Assembly: GCA_002448235.1 (NCBI GenBank) | Contig: DIXF01000008.1 | Coordinates: 62,001 to 126,000 of the forward strand | DNA length: 64,000 nucleotides | Reading direction: 5' to 3' | Origin: Syntrophaceae bacterium UBA6087 | GTDB lineage: Bacteria; Desulfobacterota; Desulfomonilia; UBA1062 | In this document: in pieces, positions 36,667-43,385 of the stretch | Position numbering within the stretch: position 1 is the first letter of the stretch | How the letters are laid out: each line of letters begins with the position of its first letter | Notes under the pieces: generated by a model | Seen by the model: the letters and a program-made list of their open reading frames with translations, nothing else | Databases searched by the model: none | What the model was told of the DNA's origin: nothing | Position numbers and translations under genes: made by a program

Positions 36667-37404
36667 ATGGCGTTTACGCTTAAGGCCCGTTCGGGACATC
36701 TGATCTGCCTGCTCGTTCTTGCGGCGCTCGTATTCACCGCCGGATGCGCGAGTACTCCAAAGCCGGTATTGAGTATGATGCCGCCGCAGCTCGCGCCTGT
36801 CGTGACGGACGATTACATTATCCATCCGTATGATCTGCTCGAAATCAAATTTTATTACAACCCAGAGCTCAACGAAACGGTCACCGTCAGGCCGGACGGC
36901 AGGATAACCCTCCAGATGGTCGACGAAGTCCGTGCGGCGGGGCTCACGCCTGCGCAGCTCGATGAAGTCCTCACCCAGAAGTATGGCCTCCTGCTGAACC
37001 AGGCCATGATCAGCGTGATCGTGAGGAACTTTACCGACCAGCAGGTCTACGTAGGCGGCGAGGTGTATCTCCCCCAGGTAATGAACCTGGCGGGGAGGAT
37101 GAACGCCCTGCAGGCTGTTCTCATGGCAGGGGGTTTCAAACCCGATGCCAGGATCTCTGACGTCATCATCGTGAGCAGGGGCCCGGACAACAAGCCGGTA
37201 GCCCGGAAGGTGAACCTGAAAGATGCGCTCAAGGGCGAGCTCGATTATGACGATTACCGCCTCAGGCCGTACGACATGGTCTATGTCCCGCAGACCATGA
37301 TAGCCAGCATCGATCAGTTCATGACCCACATCTACCGGTTCATACCACCGCAGGTAGGCTTCGGGTTCCTGTACGAAGTTCACGACGAGGCACCGGACGA
37401 TTAA
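36667..37404 (+). CDS. polysaccharide export lipoprotein (Wza/KpsD-like, short form)
   Basis: 245 residues with a lipoprotein-type signal ending AGC. DDYIIHPYDLLEIKFYYNPELNETVTVRPDGRITLQMV is split by the standard Poly_export (PES) pattern, followed by a SLBB-type segment (VYVGGEVYLPQVMNLAGRMNALQAVLMAGGF). Such proteins form the outer-membrane exit of capsule or exopolysaccharide systems. The start at 36667 has AGAGAGG upstream; the longer frame is unlikely. No glycosyltransferase or Wzc-like gene is nearby, so this is an orphan copy next to the cassette array. Confidence 0.85.
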   Translation: MAFTLKARSGHLICLLVLAALVFTAGCASTPKPVLSMMPPQLAPVVTDDYIIHPYDLLEIKFYYNPELNETVTVRPDGRITLQMVDEVRAAGLTPAQLDEVLTQKYGLLLNQAMISVIVRNFTDQQVYVGGEVYLPQVMNLAGRMNALQAVLMAGGFKPDARISDVIIVSRGPDNKPVARKVNLKDALKGELDYDDYRLRPYDMVYVPQTMIASIDQFMTHIYRFIPPQVGFGFLYEVHDEAPDD

Positions 37405-37845
37405 GCGAAACAGCTTTTTGTCCGGATCGATCCTGGTGAATGATGCTTTCACGCAAGCTGTGTGACTGTTTCAGCGTGTTTCATAGCCATTATTTCCTGT
37501 AGCGGACGGCCTACCCCGCCGGTCCCGTTCCCCGAGACCTTCATTGGTGTATTCAATACGTCTGTAATATTCAAATGGAATTCATCATAAGATAATGCTA
37601 TGATTCCTTTTGATAATTGGTTCACACCATGTATTGACACCAGACATTTATCAAATCACATGATGCTTAAGAATGATACCAGAGGAATGGATACGCTCAC
37701 CCTCAACGGACGGAGTCTGCTTTCACCTCGACCAGACATCATATATTCGGTTTTGCCGTTTCTTCGGTCAATATTCGGTTATACGGAATCATTCCGTAAG
37801 AAGAGGTATATATTATAAAACACGGAATCGTTCAGCATAGTAATT
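37405..37845. other. intergenic region at the left edge of the cassette array (possible attI side)
   Basis: About 440 bases in which base composition falls from GC-rich to AT-rich. I see no intact gene and no integrase fragment. ACGGAAT-C-ATTCCGT (around 37785) is a perfect inverted repeat, and CGGAATCGTTC recurs 40 nt later near the first GTTGGGC site. These could be integrase-binding or promoter elements, but nothing proves an attI. Confidence 0.35.
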
Positions 37846-37865
37846 GTTGGGCATAAGAGATTGAT

Positions 37866-38795
37866 ATGAATAATGATAGAAATTTTGCAGGCAACTATTT
37901 GGTACTTTTTGTTGATATATTAGGGCAACAGGAACAATTACGCCAAATTCGTTGCCTTCCAGATAAATCTAATCCAAAGCAAGTTGCTGAATTTGAAAGT
38001 TTACTCAAGAAGACTGTGGGCACAGTCAATGGTTTTCGAGATGCCTTTTATCTTTATTTCAAAGGGGCTGAGAAACAGCATATAGACGTCAGCAGACTAA
38101 CAGAGGAACAAAAGTGCCTCTTTGATAAGTCTAAAAGCAATGAGATCAAATCACATATGTTCTCTGATTTTGTTACATTATTCTTATCGTTGCGTGATGA
38201 TATAAACAAGGTCCCTATGATTGGAGTATACTCAGCACTGAATTCAGCTGCATTATCGTTCATTGCAATGCTTTCAGAAGGTTATGCAATACGAGGAGGT
38301 ATGGATATTGGTGTAGGGGTTGAATTCTGGGAAGGTGAGATCTATGGACCAGCTTTAGCTCGGGCATATGCACTTGAAAGTAAAATTGCTCAGTACCCAA
38401 GAATTATTTTAGGCGATGAAATAGTAAACTATATTCAACTCCAGCGGCTTCGAGAAGAAGATAATGTGTTCTCAACAATGAATAAACGTTTTGCAGAAGT
38501 ATGTGCAAATTTAACAGCAATAGATGATGATGGCTATGTATTTCTTGATTATCTTGGAGAAGGTTTTAGAAATGACATTTCAAGTATTAATGCTACCTTG
38601 GTAAATAAAGCCTATAAATTTGTGATAAGTGAATCTGAAAGGTGTAAATCCACAAAAAATTCGAAACTGGCTTTTAGATATAGTTTACTGAGAGATTATT
38701 TCGAGGATAGAATATCAAATTGGAATTATTCGCAACAATTAGATGAAAATGCCCAAATCAATCCAGCTGACCCGGCGCAAGCGCCGGGCAGCTGA
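37866..38795 (+). CDS. cassette 1: class III nucleotide cyclase-like protein of unknown function
   Basis: 309 residues. LFVDILG (Asp17) and FSDFVTLF (Asp101) recall the two metal-binding aspartates of class III cyclases. AIRGGMDIG and GEIYGPALARAYALESKIAQYPRIIL match a widespread group of cyclase-fold hypothetical proteins. I cannot say whether it makes a cyclic nucleotide. The frame runs into attC1, so the last 14 or so residues (AQINPADPAQAPGS) are encoded by the recombination site. Codon use is AT-rich, unlike the chromosome around it. It has a weak AAGAGA ribosome site. Confidence 0.6.
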   Translation: MNNDRNFAGNYLVLFVDILGQQEQLRQIRCLPDKSNPKQVAEFESLLKKTVGTVNGFRDAFYLYFKGAEKQHIDVSRLTEEQKCLFDKSKSNEIKSHMFSDFVTLFLSLRDDINKVPMIGVYSALNSAALSFIAMLSEGYAIRGGMDIGVGVEFWEGEIYGPALARAYALESKIAQYPRIILGDEIVNYIQLQRLREEDNVFSTMNKRFAEVCANLTAIDDDGYVFLDYLGEGFRNDISSINATLVNKAYKFVISESERCKSTKNSKLAFRYSLLRDYFEDRISNWNYSQQLDENAQINPADPAQAPGS

Positions 38796-38810
38796 TCTCT
38801 GTCGTTGAAT
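38751..38810 (+). repeat. attC1 (integron recombination site)
   Basis: R'' GCCCAAA (38751), R' GTTGAAT (38804-38810). The arms CAGCTG and CCCGGCGC pair with GCGCCGGG and CAGCTG around AA, with one unpaired A on the left arm, as in attC hairpins. It is nearly identical to attC4. Confidence 0.85.
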
Positions 38811-38829
38811 CTAAAAAGGAGGCAAGAAA

Positions 38830-39252
38830 ATGTACAAAAGAATTTTGTGTTTTGTGATTATCGCGGTCGTCCTTGGTATGACTACTGCCACTGCTAGTGA
38901 TCCAGAAAAAGAACAGGCAGCAATAGCATCAGCTGAGAAATGGCTTATCCTTGCTGATGAAGGAAAATATATTGAGAGCTGGAATGAAGCATCAGAGTAC
39001 TTCAAACAAAATATTAAACAGGACCAGTGGGAACAAGCAGCTCAGGGCGTACGTAGGCCTCTTGGCAAATTGATATCAAGGAAAGTTGTGAGCGCCTCAT
39101 ACAAAACGTCTCTACCAGGAGCATCCGATGGGGAGTATGTTGTAATCGAATTTAATACCTCATTTGAGAATAAAAAAACAGGCATCGAGACAGTTACTCC
39201 GAAGATGGAGAAAGATGGAGTGTGGAGAGTTTCTGGATATTACATCAAGTAA
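38830..39252 (+). CDS. cassette 2: DUF4019 secreted protein
   Basis: A 140-residue protein with a signal peptide (cleavage probably after ATA at about residue 22). The mature part fits DUF4019: AEKWLILADEGKYIESWNEAS, then YVVIEFNTSFENKK and the closing DGVWRVSGYYIK. DUF4019 proteins are small periplasmic proteins of unknown role, often found in integron cassettes. AAGGAGG lies just before the ATG. The stop is 2 nt before the R'' box of attC2. Confidence 0.85.
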   Translation: MYKRILCFVIIAVVLGMTTATASDPEKEQAAIASAEKWLILADEGKYIESWNEASEYFKQNIKQDQWEQAAQGVRRPLGKLISRKVVSASYKTSLPGASDGEYVVIEFNTSFENKKTGIETVTPKMEKDGVWRVSGYYIK

Positions 39253-39254
39253 AG

Positions 39255-39311
39255 ATCCAACCATAGGTTCCAGCCAAGGCGCTACGCGCGCGGCTGACCC
39301 TTCCGTTGTGC
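39255..39311 (+). repeat. attC2 (integron recombination site)
   Basis: R'' ATCCAAC (39255-39261) fits RYYYAAC exactly. R' GTTGTGC is at 39305-39311. Inner arms: GGTTCCAGCC with GGCTGACC, and GGCGC with a GCGC run around TACG. Confidence 0.82.
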
Positions 39312-39342
39312 GTAATAGAATGTCATGATTGGAGGATGATTA

Positions 39343-39708
39343 ATGGAGATTAGGGTTGTTAATCTTCAAGAGAAAGCAGGCTTAATCAAAGAACTCCATC
39401 AGTATAAGTTGATTGCAGAACTCAATAACTATCAACTGAAGTTGGTAAAGGCAAAAAGGGAATTCATATGGCATAGCCATCCTGAGACTGATGAACTGTT
39501 CTTTATGGTTGAAGGGGAAATGAAACTTGCATTTCGAGACCGGGCATTTGATCTTAAAGAAGGTGAACTCATTGTTGTTCCAAAAGGTGTTGAGCATAAA
39601 CCCATTTGTGCAACTGAATGCACTGTCATGTTAATAGAACCAAGAGATACTTTAAATACTGGAAATGCAGGCGGTTCGTTAACGGATACAAACCTAGAGT
39701 GGATTTAA
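39343..39708 (+). CDS. cassette 3: cupin-domain protein
   Basis: A 121-residue single cupin. WHSHPETDELFFMVEGEMKL is cupin motif 1 (G(X)5HXH...E pattern, metal ligands His-His-Glu), and LIVVPKGVEHKPICATECTVMLIEP is motif 2 with the fourth ligand His. This compact form is common in metal-binding mannose-isomerase-like or sensor cupins. The substrate is unknown. GGAGG precedes the ATG by 7 nt. Confidence 0.85.
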   Translation: MEIRVVNLQEKAGLIKELHQYKLIAELNNYQLKLVKAKREFIWHSHPETDELFFMVEGEMKLAFRDRAFDLKEGELIVVPKGVEHKPICATECTVMLIEPRDTLNTGNAGGSLTDTNLEWI

Positions 39709-39744
39709 TAATTGCTGTAAACACAATAGCATGTGCCAAGAGCC

Positions 39745-39809
39745 GCACAACAAGCCAATCCAGCCAATCCATCGACGGCTTTCAGCCGCCGGTGACCCTT
39801 ACGTTGAGC
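39745..39809 (+). repeat. attC3 (integron recombination site)
   Basis: R'' GCACAAC (39745-39751) is an exact complement of the cassette's own start (TTGTGC after G). R' GTTGAGC (39803-39809) fits GTTRRRY. CGGCTTTCAGCCG forms the tip. Confidence 0.82.
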
Positions 39810-39866
39810 TTCCATCGATAGTGTGATGGTTGTAAGATTGCTTGCTGCATAGTATACTGTTTCCAT

Positions 39867-40061
39867 ATGAAAAGAACTGAAATTAAAAGAGTTGTTACCA
39901 AGGTAGACACAAAGAATCAGCCGAGCGATTTCGCTTATTGGAATTCGCAGCCACACTCCAGTCGGCTTGATGCCCTTGAACAAATTCGAGAGGAGTATCA
40001 TCGATGGAGGTACGGTGCTGAACCGAGACTTCAAAGAGTTTATTCGGTCGTTAAACGATAA
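39867..40061 (+). CDS. cassette 4a: small protein paired with a nucleotidyltransferase
   Basis: A 64-residue basic protein. The start KRTEIKRVVTKVD, the middle QPSDFAYWNSQPH and the end RLQRVYSVVKR are typical of a widespread small family found directly upstream of DUF6036/AbiEii-like nucleotidyltransferases in integrons and islands. It overlaps the next gene by 47 nt. It may be the partner of a toxin-antitoxin-like pair; this is from context only. No clear ribosome site is seen. Confidence 0.7.
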   Translation: MKRTEIKRVVTKVDTKNQPSDFAYWNSQPHSSRLDALEQIREEYHRWRYGAEPRLQRVYSVVKR

Positions 40062-40452
40062 CCGTGTTCGTTATTTAGTCGTAGGAGGCTATGCAGTAGC
40101 TTTTCATGGTTATCCTCGATATACCAGAGATATTGATATCTGGATTGAAATGACCAAAGATAATGCTGAGAAGGTCATTAAATCATTGGAACAGTTCGGG
40201 TTTGGTTCTCTTGGATTGAGAGAAGAAGATTTTTTAGTTCCTGATCAAACTATCCAATTGGGATATCCCCCAAGTCGTATCGATCTTATAAATACTCTCT
40301 CAGGTGTCGATTTCAAAGCTTGTTATGCATCCCGTGTTCAAATCGAAATTGATGGAACACAAGTTGATTTTATTGATCTTGAAAATCTTAAAAAGAATAA
40401 ACAGGCATCTGGTCGTCTCCAGGATCTCGCTGATATTGAAAACCTTAAGTAG
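40015..40452 (+). CDS. cassette 4b: nucleotidyltransferase (AbiEii/DUF6036-like)
   Basis: A 145-residue protein. YLVVGGYAVAFHGYPRYTRDIDIWIEMT has the G(G/S)...D.D pattern of minimal nucleotidyltransferases, and RIDLINTLSGVDF and VDFIDLENLKKNKQASGR..QDLADIENL match the DUF6036/AbiEii-type group. Such proteins add nucleotides to RNA or proteins and often act as toxins. I prefer the GTG at 40015 (GGAGG 4 nt upstream); ATG at 39967 is possible but lies deep in the upstream frame. Its stop is 4 nt before the attC4 R'' box. Confidence 0.8.
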   Translation: MLNRDFKEFIRSLNDNRVRYLVVGGYAVAFHGYPRYTRDIDIWIEMTKDNAEKVIKSLEQFGFGSLGLREEDFLVPDQTIQLGYPPSRIDLINTLSGVDFKACYASRVQIEIDGTQVDFIDLENLKKNKQASGRLQDLADIENLK

Positions 40453-40456
40453 AAAA

Positions 40457-40516
40457 GCCCAAATCAATCCATCTGACCCGGCACAAGGGCCGGGCAGCTG
40501 ATCTTTGTCGTTTTAG
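40457..40516 (+). repeat. attC4 (integron recombination site)
   Basis: R'' GCCCAAA (40457-40463) and R' GTTTTAG (40510-40516). The hairpin core CCCGGC...GCCGGG is almost the same as in attC1 (only about seven differences over 60 nt), so the two cassettes share a recent attC source. Confidence 0.82.
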
Positions 40517-40549
40517 GCAAACAAGGATAGGATAGGAGCCTGTGCTCAC

Positions 40550-41092
40550 ATGAGAAAAATGCAGATCAGTAAACTGTTTACGTTGATCGAATCTGGTCCG
40601 GTTGTTCTTGTTACGACATATGACGGAAAGAAGAACAACATAATGACGATCTCGTGGACAATGGTGGTGGACTTTACGCCGATATTTGCCATGACCACTG
40701 GGTCCTGGAACTATTCCTTTGCTGCTCTTCGTAAAACGAAGGAGTGTGTTATTGCAATTCCCACTGTCGACATGCTTGATAAGGTCGTTGGAGTGGGAAC
40801 ATGCTCCGGCGCTGATACAGACAAATTTGAAAAGTTCGTGTTGACCCCCGTGAAGGGAAAGCATGTCAACGCGCCCTTGATAAAAGAATGCTTGGCGAAT
40901 ATCGAGTGCAGAGTTATCGACATCGTCAAGAAGCACAATATCGTTGTCCTCGAAGGCATTGCCGCGTACTTTGATAATTCACGAGAGGAGAAGCGAACTG
41001 TTCACGCAGTAGGCGATGGAACTTTTATAGTGGATGGGCCTATGTTGGACCGGAAGGAAATGATGCGCTCAAAAATCCCAGCTGGTCTCTAA
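40550..41092 (+). CDS. cassette 5: flavin reductase-like FMN-binding protein
   Basis: 180 residues. GPVVLVTTYDGKKNNIMTISWTMVVDFTPIFAM is split by the standard flavin_reduct pattern (PV.lvTt.d...NiMt.sw....p), and FAALRKTKECVIAIPT and NIECRVIDI follow as in the family. It should bind FMN in a split beta-barrel dimer; the partner or substrate is unknown. It is the largest single-gene cassette after the first and is less AT-rich than cassettes 1-4. ATG codons at 40550 and 40559 are both possible. Confidence 0.85.
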   Translation: MRKMQISKLFTLIESGPVVLVTTYDGKKNNIMTISWTMVVDFTPIFAMTTGSWNYSFAALRKTKECVIAIPTVDMLDKVVGVGTCSGADTDKFEKFVLTPVKGKHVNAPLIKECLANIECRVIDIVKKHNIVVLEGIAAYFDNSREEKRTVHAVGDGTFIVDGPMLDRKEMMRSKIPAGL

Positions 41093-41168
41093 TGTTATGA
41101 CAAATTCAAGGGGTCTATTTGTTCCCGGACTTGTACTATACCTGCTTCGCGGATCGAGTGATTAATTT

Positions 41169-41228
41169 GCCTAAAAAGCGCATTCAGGCCGACTCGGCAA
41201 AGCCGCGCCGCTGATCAGCCCGTTTGGA
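41169..41228 (+). repeat. attC5 (integron recombination site)
   Basis: R'' GCCTAAA (41169-41175) with a further AA, and R' GTTTGGA (41222-41228). The cassette's own start TTTTAGGC is an exact complement of GCCTAAAA. Inner arms CAGGCCGACTCGGC and GCCGCGCCGCTGA pair with bulges. The usual AAC/GTT is AAA here. Confidence 0.75.
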
Positions 41229-41246
41229 TTTAAGAGGAACATATTC

Positions 41247-41714
41247 ATGTTAAAACCTGAAGCATCGACATTGGATGATTTCTATCAATGGATTCAGTTG
41301 GCAAAAGAAGTAGAGCCATTATTTGGTCCAATGGTTGAAGATCCCAAGTTCAAAGAGGGGTTAAAACAGGCAATTTCCGGTGGAGATGCGTTCTGCATAA
41401 GGAAAGCCGATGGGGGAAATGGGCAAATATTACAAGGTGGCATTATTATCTCACGAGAGGCAAATGAGATTCTCTGGTTTGCAGTAGCACAAGAGAGCCA
41501 CGGGCAGGGAATTGGGAAAGCATTACTGAAAAAAGCTCTTCAATACTTGGATCACAGCAGATCAATAACGGTAACCACTTTTGATGGATCGGTAAAAGCG
41601 GGTCTTCCCGCAAGGAAATTATATCAGAAGTTTGGTTTCAATGATTTTCAGACGGGTGAGGTGAATCCCGCAGGGATTCCGACAGTCATCATGGTTCGTT
41701 CGAAAAGAGGATGA
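41247..41714 (+). CDS. cassette 6: GNAT-family N-acetyltransferase
   Basis: 155 residues. EILWFAVAQESHGQGIGKALLKKALQYL is split by the acetyl-CoA loop (Q.HGQGIG.AL), and ARKLYQKFGFNDFQ is the common C-terminal motif. The substrate is unknown. AGAGG lies 9 nt before the ATG. This is the last cassette: no R'' box complementary to its TTTGGATT start is found, and the gene ends in an intrinsic terminator. Confidence 0.85.
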   Translation: MLKPEASTLDDFYQWIQLAKEVEPLFGPMVEDPKFKEGLKQAISGGDAFCIRKADGGNGQILQGGIIISREANEILWFAVAQESHGQGIGKALLKKALQYLDHSRSITVTTFDGSVKAGLPARKLYQKFGFNDFQTGEVNPAGIPTVIMVRSKRG

Positions 41715-41740
41715 GGGGGTGCTCCCCCCTCCCCTTTTTT
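41713..41740 (+). terminator. intrinsic terminator at the end of the cassette array
   Basis: GAGGGGG and CCCCCTC pair around TGCTC, followed by CCC and six T. It overlaps the stop codon of the GNAT gene. Confidence 0.75.
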
Positions 41741-41749
41741 ATAATAAAT

Positions 41750-42685
41750 TTACTTGCCTTCAGCCTTGCCGCCGCTTTCCTTCATGACGGACATTGCCGT
41801 GGCTATGATCCCGGCCACGTTGGACAGGTCGGTGGGCAGGATCATGGTGTTGTTCGTCTTGGCGAGCTTGCCGAACTCGGTGAGATACTGCTCTGCAACC
41901 CTTAAGTTGACCGCGTTCATCCCGCCCTGCAGGTTTATCGCTTCCGCGATCTTCGCGATACCGGAGGCAGTCGCCTCGGCGACCTTGAGAATCTCGGCGG
42001 CCTTGCCTTCGGCTTCGTTGATGCGTTTGATCTTCTCGCCCTCGGAGTTCAAGATGGCCTGCTGTTTATTGCCCTCGGCGACGTTGATCTTTGCCTGCTT
42101 GTCGCCTTCGGAGGTCGCTATCACCGCCCTTTTTTCCCGCTCGGCCTTCATTTGCGCTTCCATGGCGTTCTTGATCGATTCCGGCGGGTTGATGTTGCGG
42201 ATTTCATAACGGGTGAGCTTCACGCCCCAGGGGTCGGACGCCTTGTCGATGTTCTGGACGATCTCGGCGTTTATCTTGTCCCGCTCCTCAAACGTCTTAT
42301 CCAGCTCCATTTTGCCCATCTCGCTGCGCATGGTTGTCTGGGCGAGCTGGACAGAGGCGAAGAGGTAATCGCTGATGCCGTAGGATGCTTTATACGGGTC
42401 CACCACTTTGAGATATATCAGCCCGTCGACGTCCACGGAGATGTTGTCCTTGGTGATGCACGTCTGCTCGGGAACATCGATTGCCTGCTCTTTGAGCGTG
42501 TGCTTGTATGCCACCCTTTCCAGAAACGGCACGAGTATGTGGAAGCCCGCTGTCAGGGTTCTGTTGTACTTGCCGAGCGTTTCAACCACGTAGGCAGCGG
42601 TCTGCGGCACCACGATGGCGGTTTTCAAGATAACTATGCCGGCAAAGATTACGAGTATTAAAGCGATAATCGTTCCGATTGTCAT
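41750..42685 (-). CDS. SPFH/band 7 (stomatin-like, QmcA-type) membrane protein
   Basis: 311 residues. One N-terminal membrane segment (about residues 5-24) is followed by an SPFH domain (VVPQTAAYVVETLGKYNRTLTAGFHILVPF...VDPYKASYGI), then a coiled coil rich in Ala/Glu/Lys (MEAQMKAEREKRAVIATSEG) and an oligomerisation tail. Such proteins build large ring- or cage-like scaffolds at the inner membrane. The ATG at 42685 has AGGAG upstream and overlaps the nfeD stop (ATGA); the upstream extension of the frame is an artefact of the nfeD overlap. Confidence 0.9.
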   Translation of the reverse strand: MTIGTIIALILVIFAGIVILKTAIVVPQTAAYVVETLGKYNRTLTAGFHILVPFLERVAYKHTLKEQAIDVPEQTCITKDNISVDVDGLIYLKVVDPYKASYGISDYLFASVQLAQTTMRSEMGKMELDKTFEERDKINAEIVQNIDKASDPWGVKLTRYEIRNINPPESIKNAMEAQMKAEREKRAVIATSEGDKQAKINVAEGNKQQAILNSEGEKIKRINEAEGKAAEILKVAEATASGIAKIAEAINLQGGMNAVNLRVAEQYLTEFGKLAKTNNTMILPTDLSNVAGIIATAMSVMKESGGKAEGK

Positions 42686-43164
42686 GATTCTTCTCTCCTG
42701 TCGTTCGATTTGATTGCGATGGGCCTGACGGTAAGCACAAGGTGTTTTCGTTCGGACACTTCGGCGATGTCGCCGGGTTGAAGCGGCCATGCGGATTCTG
42801 CGCTCCAGAGGGTTCCGAACAGCTCGACTTTCCCGGGGAAGCCCGGAGCAATACGTTCCTTCACGACAACCTTTTCGCCTCTGAAATTTTCCAGGTTCTC
42901 GGCCTCGTCTTTGACGCCGCCTTTGAAGATCGCTTCGAAACGCTTTCTCAAAAAGGCCAGGCAGGCAAAGGAAGTGACGAGAAAGATAAGGAGCTGCGCA
43001 GTCAGTGATATCGTGAAGAGCATGCTGATGACCGACACGACAAAGGCCCCGATCCCGAAAAAAATGAAGACCAGCCCGGGTGCGGAAAACTCGATGAGAC
43101 AGAGCACTACGCCGATGATAAACCAGATAAGGTCCGGCCTGAAATATTGCGTCAATGTTTCCAT
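42682..43164 (-). CDS. NfeD-family short protein
   Basis: 160 residues. The N-terminal half has three to four membrane segments (PDLIWFIIGVVLCLIEFSAPGLVFIFFGIGAF), and the C-terminal half is an OB-fold domain ending in PGDIAEVSERKHLVLTVRP. This is the short form lacking the ClpP-like protease. NfeD and SPFH genes are typically adjacent and their products interact. Here they overlap by 4 nt. Confidence 0.9.
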   Translation of the reverse strand: METLTQYFRPDLIWFIIGVVLCLIEFSAPGLVFIFFGIGAFVVSVISMLFTISLTAQLLIFLVTSFACLAFLRKRFEAIFKGGVKDEAENLENFRGEKVVVKERIAPGFPGKVELFGTLWSAESAWPLQPGDIAEVSERKHLVLTVRPIAIKSNDRREES

Positions 43165-43332
43165 GCATCCCCCTTGCTATCCGACATAAAGCCCAAAAGA
43201 CATCAGGCCGATATCCGCTCTCTCCCCGCTCAGGCCTGCGCCGTATACCATGGGTTCAGTATGTACCTCCTTTTGAGGAGAATTTATACCATTTTTTGAT
43301 AAAGCCTCCTTGTGGGGCCGCCGGATGGAAAT

Positions 43333-43365
43333 AAAAAAAGGCAGGGCTTATCACCCTGCCTTTTT
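43333..43365 (-). terminator. intrinsic terminator after the glutamine synthetase gene
   Basis: GGCAGGG and CCCTGCC pair around CTTATCA. In minus-strand sense the stem is followed by seven T, and T's flank the plus side too, so it can act in both directions. Confidence 0.88.
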
Positions 43366-43385
43366 GTTTTGTCCGCTTTTGCTCT

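Larger units (their letters stand above)
37847..41714 (+). mobile_element. integron gene-cassette array without visible integrase (CALIN-like), six cassettes
   Basis: Five imperfect palindromes of 57-65 bp follow small AT-rich plus-strand genes at regular spacing. In the five cassettes with an attC the 5' end mirrors the R'' box of that cassette's own attC: GTTGGGCAT/ATGCCCAAA, GTTGAATC/GATCCAAC, GTTGTGCG/CGCACAAC, GTTGAGCT/AGCCCAAA and TTTTAGGC/GCCTAAAA. This is expected only if each unit is an excisable circle. By the G/TT crossover the cassettes are 37847-38804, 38805-39305, 39306-39803, 39804-40510, 40511-41222 and 41223 onward. The last has no recognisable attC. No intI gene is seen in 64 kb. 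Confidence 0.85.

Noticed and set aside
37449..37640. 63-codon minus-strand frame left of the cassette array, considered as an integrase fragment
   Set aside because: It has none of the tyrosine-recombinase motifs and no recognisable family, so it is not called as a gene.
41715..41760. A sixth attC after the GNAT gene
   Set aside because: No box complementary to the cassette start TTTGGATT is present, only a terminator hairpin.
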